This document shows positions 14,677 to 15,589 of a stretch of 15,589 nt of DNA, piece by piece. Source of the stretch: an uncultured Schwartzia sp. (GTDB taxonomy: Bacteria > Bacillota > Negativicutes > Selenomonadales > Selenomonadaceae); the NCBI GenBank assembly GCA_905372875.1, contig CAJPQU010000031.1, forward strand, positions 1 through 15,589. The letters run 5' to 3'. The number at the start of each line of letters is the position of its first letter. Within the stretch, counting starts at the first letter, position 1. The position numbers were made by a program, and so were the translations under genes. The notes beneath the pieces were generated by a model, which saw only the letters and a list, made by a program, of their open reading frames with translations, did not search any database and was not told where the DNA came from.

Positions 14677-14720
14677 GCATAGAGAACCCCGCTGCCAAAT
14701 GGCAGCGGGGTTCTCTATGC
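14677..14720. terminator. Long perfect hairpin between convergent genes, probable terminator
   Basis: GCATAGAGAACCCCGCTGCC pairs perfectly with its complement across an AAAT loop (20 bp). Only CACATTTT follows on the plus strand and ATGCGG on the minus strand, so the T-run is weak for both directions. It lies between the glutaredoxin gene and the converging ABC ATPase gene. Confidence 0.7.
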
Positions 14721-14730
14721 CACATTTTCC

Positions 14731-15498
14731 TTACTGACTAAATTGGCGCACGAAGTTTTGTACGAAGGGTGTTTGCGGATGAGAGAGGATTTCCCTGGCG
14801 GGGCCTTCCTCGATGATCGCTCCATCCTTGAGAACGCCTACCATATCTGCTAAATAGCGCACTAAGCCGAGGTGATGGGAGATGAATAGATAGGTCAGGC
14901 CTTCCGCCTGCTGCAACTCTTTCAAGAGGCGCATGACTTCCTCCTGCGCCGTGGGATCAAGCATCGCCGTTGGCTCGTCTAAAACTAAAAAAGAGGGACG
15001 CAGAAGGAGAATACGCGCTAAAAATAGACGCTGAAGCTGCCCGCCGGAAAGCTGTGCCGGATAACGATCCAAAATCTCTTCATCGAGACTCACCCGGCGC
15101 AGGGAGGCTAAGATTTGATTCCAATCTACCGCCCCCAGCCGTGCCCTGTGGACGCGATAGGGTTCCTCCAAGAGGCGGCGGGCGGGAAAATCCCCGTAGA
15201 GCGCTGCTTGAGGATTTTGAAAGAGGATTTGGTTTTGACAGCGAAACGCCTTTCTTTTCTCCGAGGAACGCAAAATATCCCGGAGAAAACATCCGTCGTA
15301 GAGAATATCTCCTTCTTCCACCGGGAGAAGCCCCAAGAGAACGCGCCCTACGGTGGATTTTCCCGCACCGCTCATCCCGCAAAGAGCATACGTCTCTCCC
15401 CGCCGCAGGGAAAAGGACAGTCCGGAAAGCACCCGGCGGCGCTTTTTTTGCCAGAAGTCCTGGCTGTATGCCTGTATGATGCCACGACACTCAATCAT
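14731..15498 (-). CDS. ABC transporter ATP-binding protein, Opp/Dpp/Nik type (second ATPase)
   Basis: It powers uptake of peptides or nickel through a binding-protein-dependent importer. The 255-residue protein has all ABC motifs: Walker A GMSGAGKST (41-49), Q-loop Q94 in FQNP, signature LSGGQ (150-154), Walker B with DEPTAMLD (174-181) and the switch histidine H208 in ISHH. The short C-terminal tail ending near HPQTPFVQNF is that of the OppF/DppF/NikE class, lacking the longer Opp extension, which slightly favours a NikE-like protein. An in-frame ATG at 15519 exists, but GGAGG lies 6 bases before the ATG at 15498, which is chosen. It overlaps the upstream ATPase gene by 8 bases. The substrate cannot be told without the permease and binding protein. 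Confidence 0.92.
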   Translation of the reverse strand: MIECRGIIQAYSQDFWQKKRRRVLSGLSFSLRRGETYALCGMSGAGKSTVGRVLLGLLPVEEGDILYDGCFLRDILRSSEKRKAFRCQNQILFQNPQAALYGDFPARRLLEEPYRVHRARLGAVDWNQILASLRRVSLDEEILDRYPAQLSGGQLQRLFLARILLLRPSFLVLDEPTAMLDPTAQEEVMRLLKELQQAEGLTYLFISHHLGLVRYLADMVGVLKDGAIIEEGPAREILSHPQTPFVQNFVRQFSQ

Positions 15499-15589
15499 TC
15501 GCTTCCTCCGCCTCCCCATCGGGAAATTTTGACGCCTGTACCAGCCTCTGAGCGTAGACTGTCCGAGGACGTTCCCATACGTCTACCAC
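15491..15589 (-). CDS. C-terminal tail of an upstream ABC ATPase (OppD/DppD/NikD type), partial
   Basis: The minus-strand frame from the window edge is open for 32 codons and stops with TGA at 15491-15493, overlapping the start of the next ATPase by 8 bases. The tail reads ...RPRTVYAQRLVQASKFPDG, matching the conserved HPYTQ.LL.A..P end of this ATPase class, which always comes as a pair. The rest lies beyond the window. Confidence 0.8.
   Translation of the reverse strand: MVDVWERPRTVYAQRLVQASKFPDGEAEEAND

Overview
The window reads as chromosomal DNA of moderate G+C from an anaerobic-type Firmicute that makes a Gram-negative-style envelope, most likely a Negativicute (Veillonellales/Selenomonadales). 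This is inferred from three things: PssA plus a short-form Psd (phosphatidylethanolamine synthesis) beside a TagA/WecG-type enzyme; strong AGGAGG ribosome binding sites with several TTG and GTG starts; and a lipoprotein with a clear lipobox. There is no rRNA, tRNA, CRISPR array, insertion sequence or phage gene. The only gene-free stretch over 300 bases is 3417-3750, which holds the corA promoter and a structured leader.

Left part, minus strand (1-3416): a WecG/TagA/CpsF glycosyltransferase, then psd, pssA and a family 2 glycosyltransferase cut by the window edge. A well-formed promoter at the end of the glycosyltransferase gene probably drives psd-pssA-GT2. The theme is envelope lipid and glycan synthesis.

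Plus strand (3540-6560): a promoter whose -35 box lies inside a perfect 14-bp palindrome, a leader with hairpins, then corA, an orphan Phd/YefM-type antitoxin, a BsuPI-domain lipoprotein and a membrane-anchored TPR-like protein. A strong terminator, shared with the converging genes, closes the unit.

Minus strand (6680-10524): a set of closely packed genes. In order of transcription they are two unrecognised proteins (108 aa, and a 276 aa membrane protein), an M20 amidohydrolase, a DUF3100 membrane protein and a small hydrophobic membrane protein whose gene overlaps it. The last three look like an uptake-and-hydrolysis (or hydrolysis-and-export) module with no experimental description known to me. 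It is the best candidate here for an uncharacterised system.

Right part: trpS (plus) with its own promoter and terminator; a 120-aa minus-strand protein resembling the N-terminal half of diaminopimelate epimerase without the catalytic cysteine; a divergent AraC-family regulator; then a trxB-like flavoprotein and a CPWC glutaredoxin, which probably form one redox pair. The window ends in two overlapping minus-strand ABC ATPase genes of the oligopeptide/nickel (Opp/Dpp/Nik) type, the upstream one only as its C-terminal tail.
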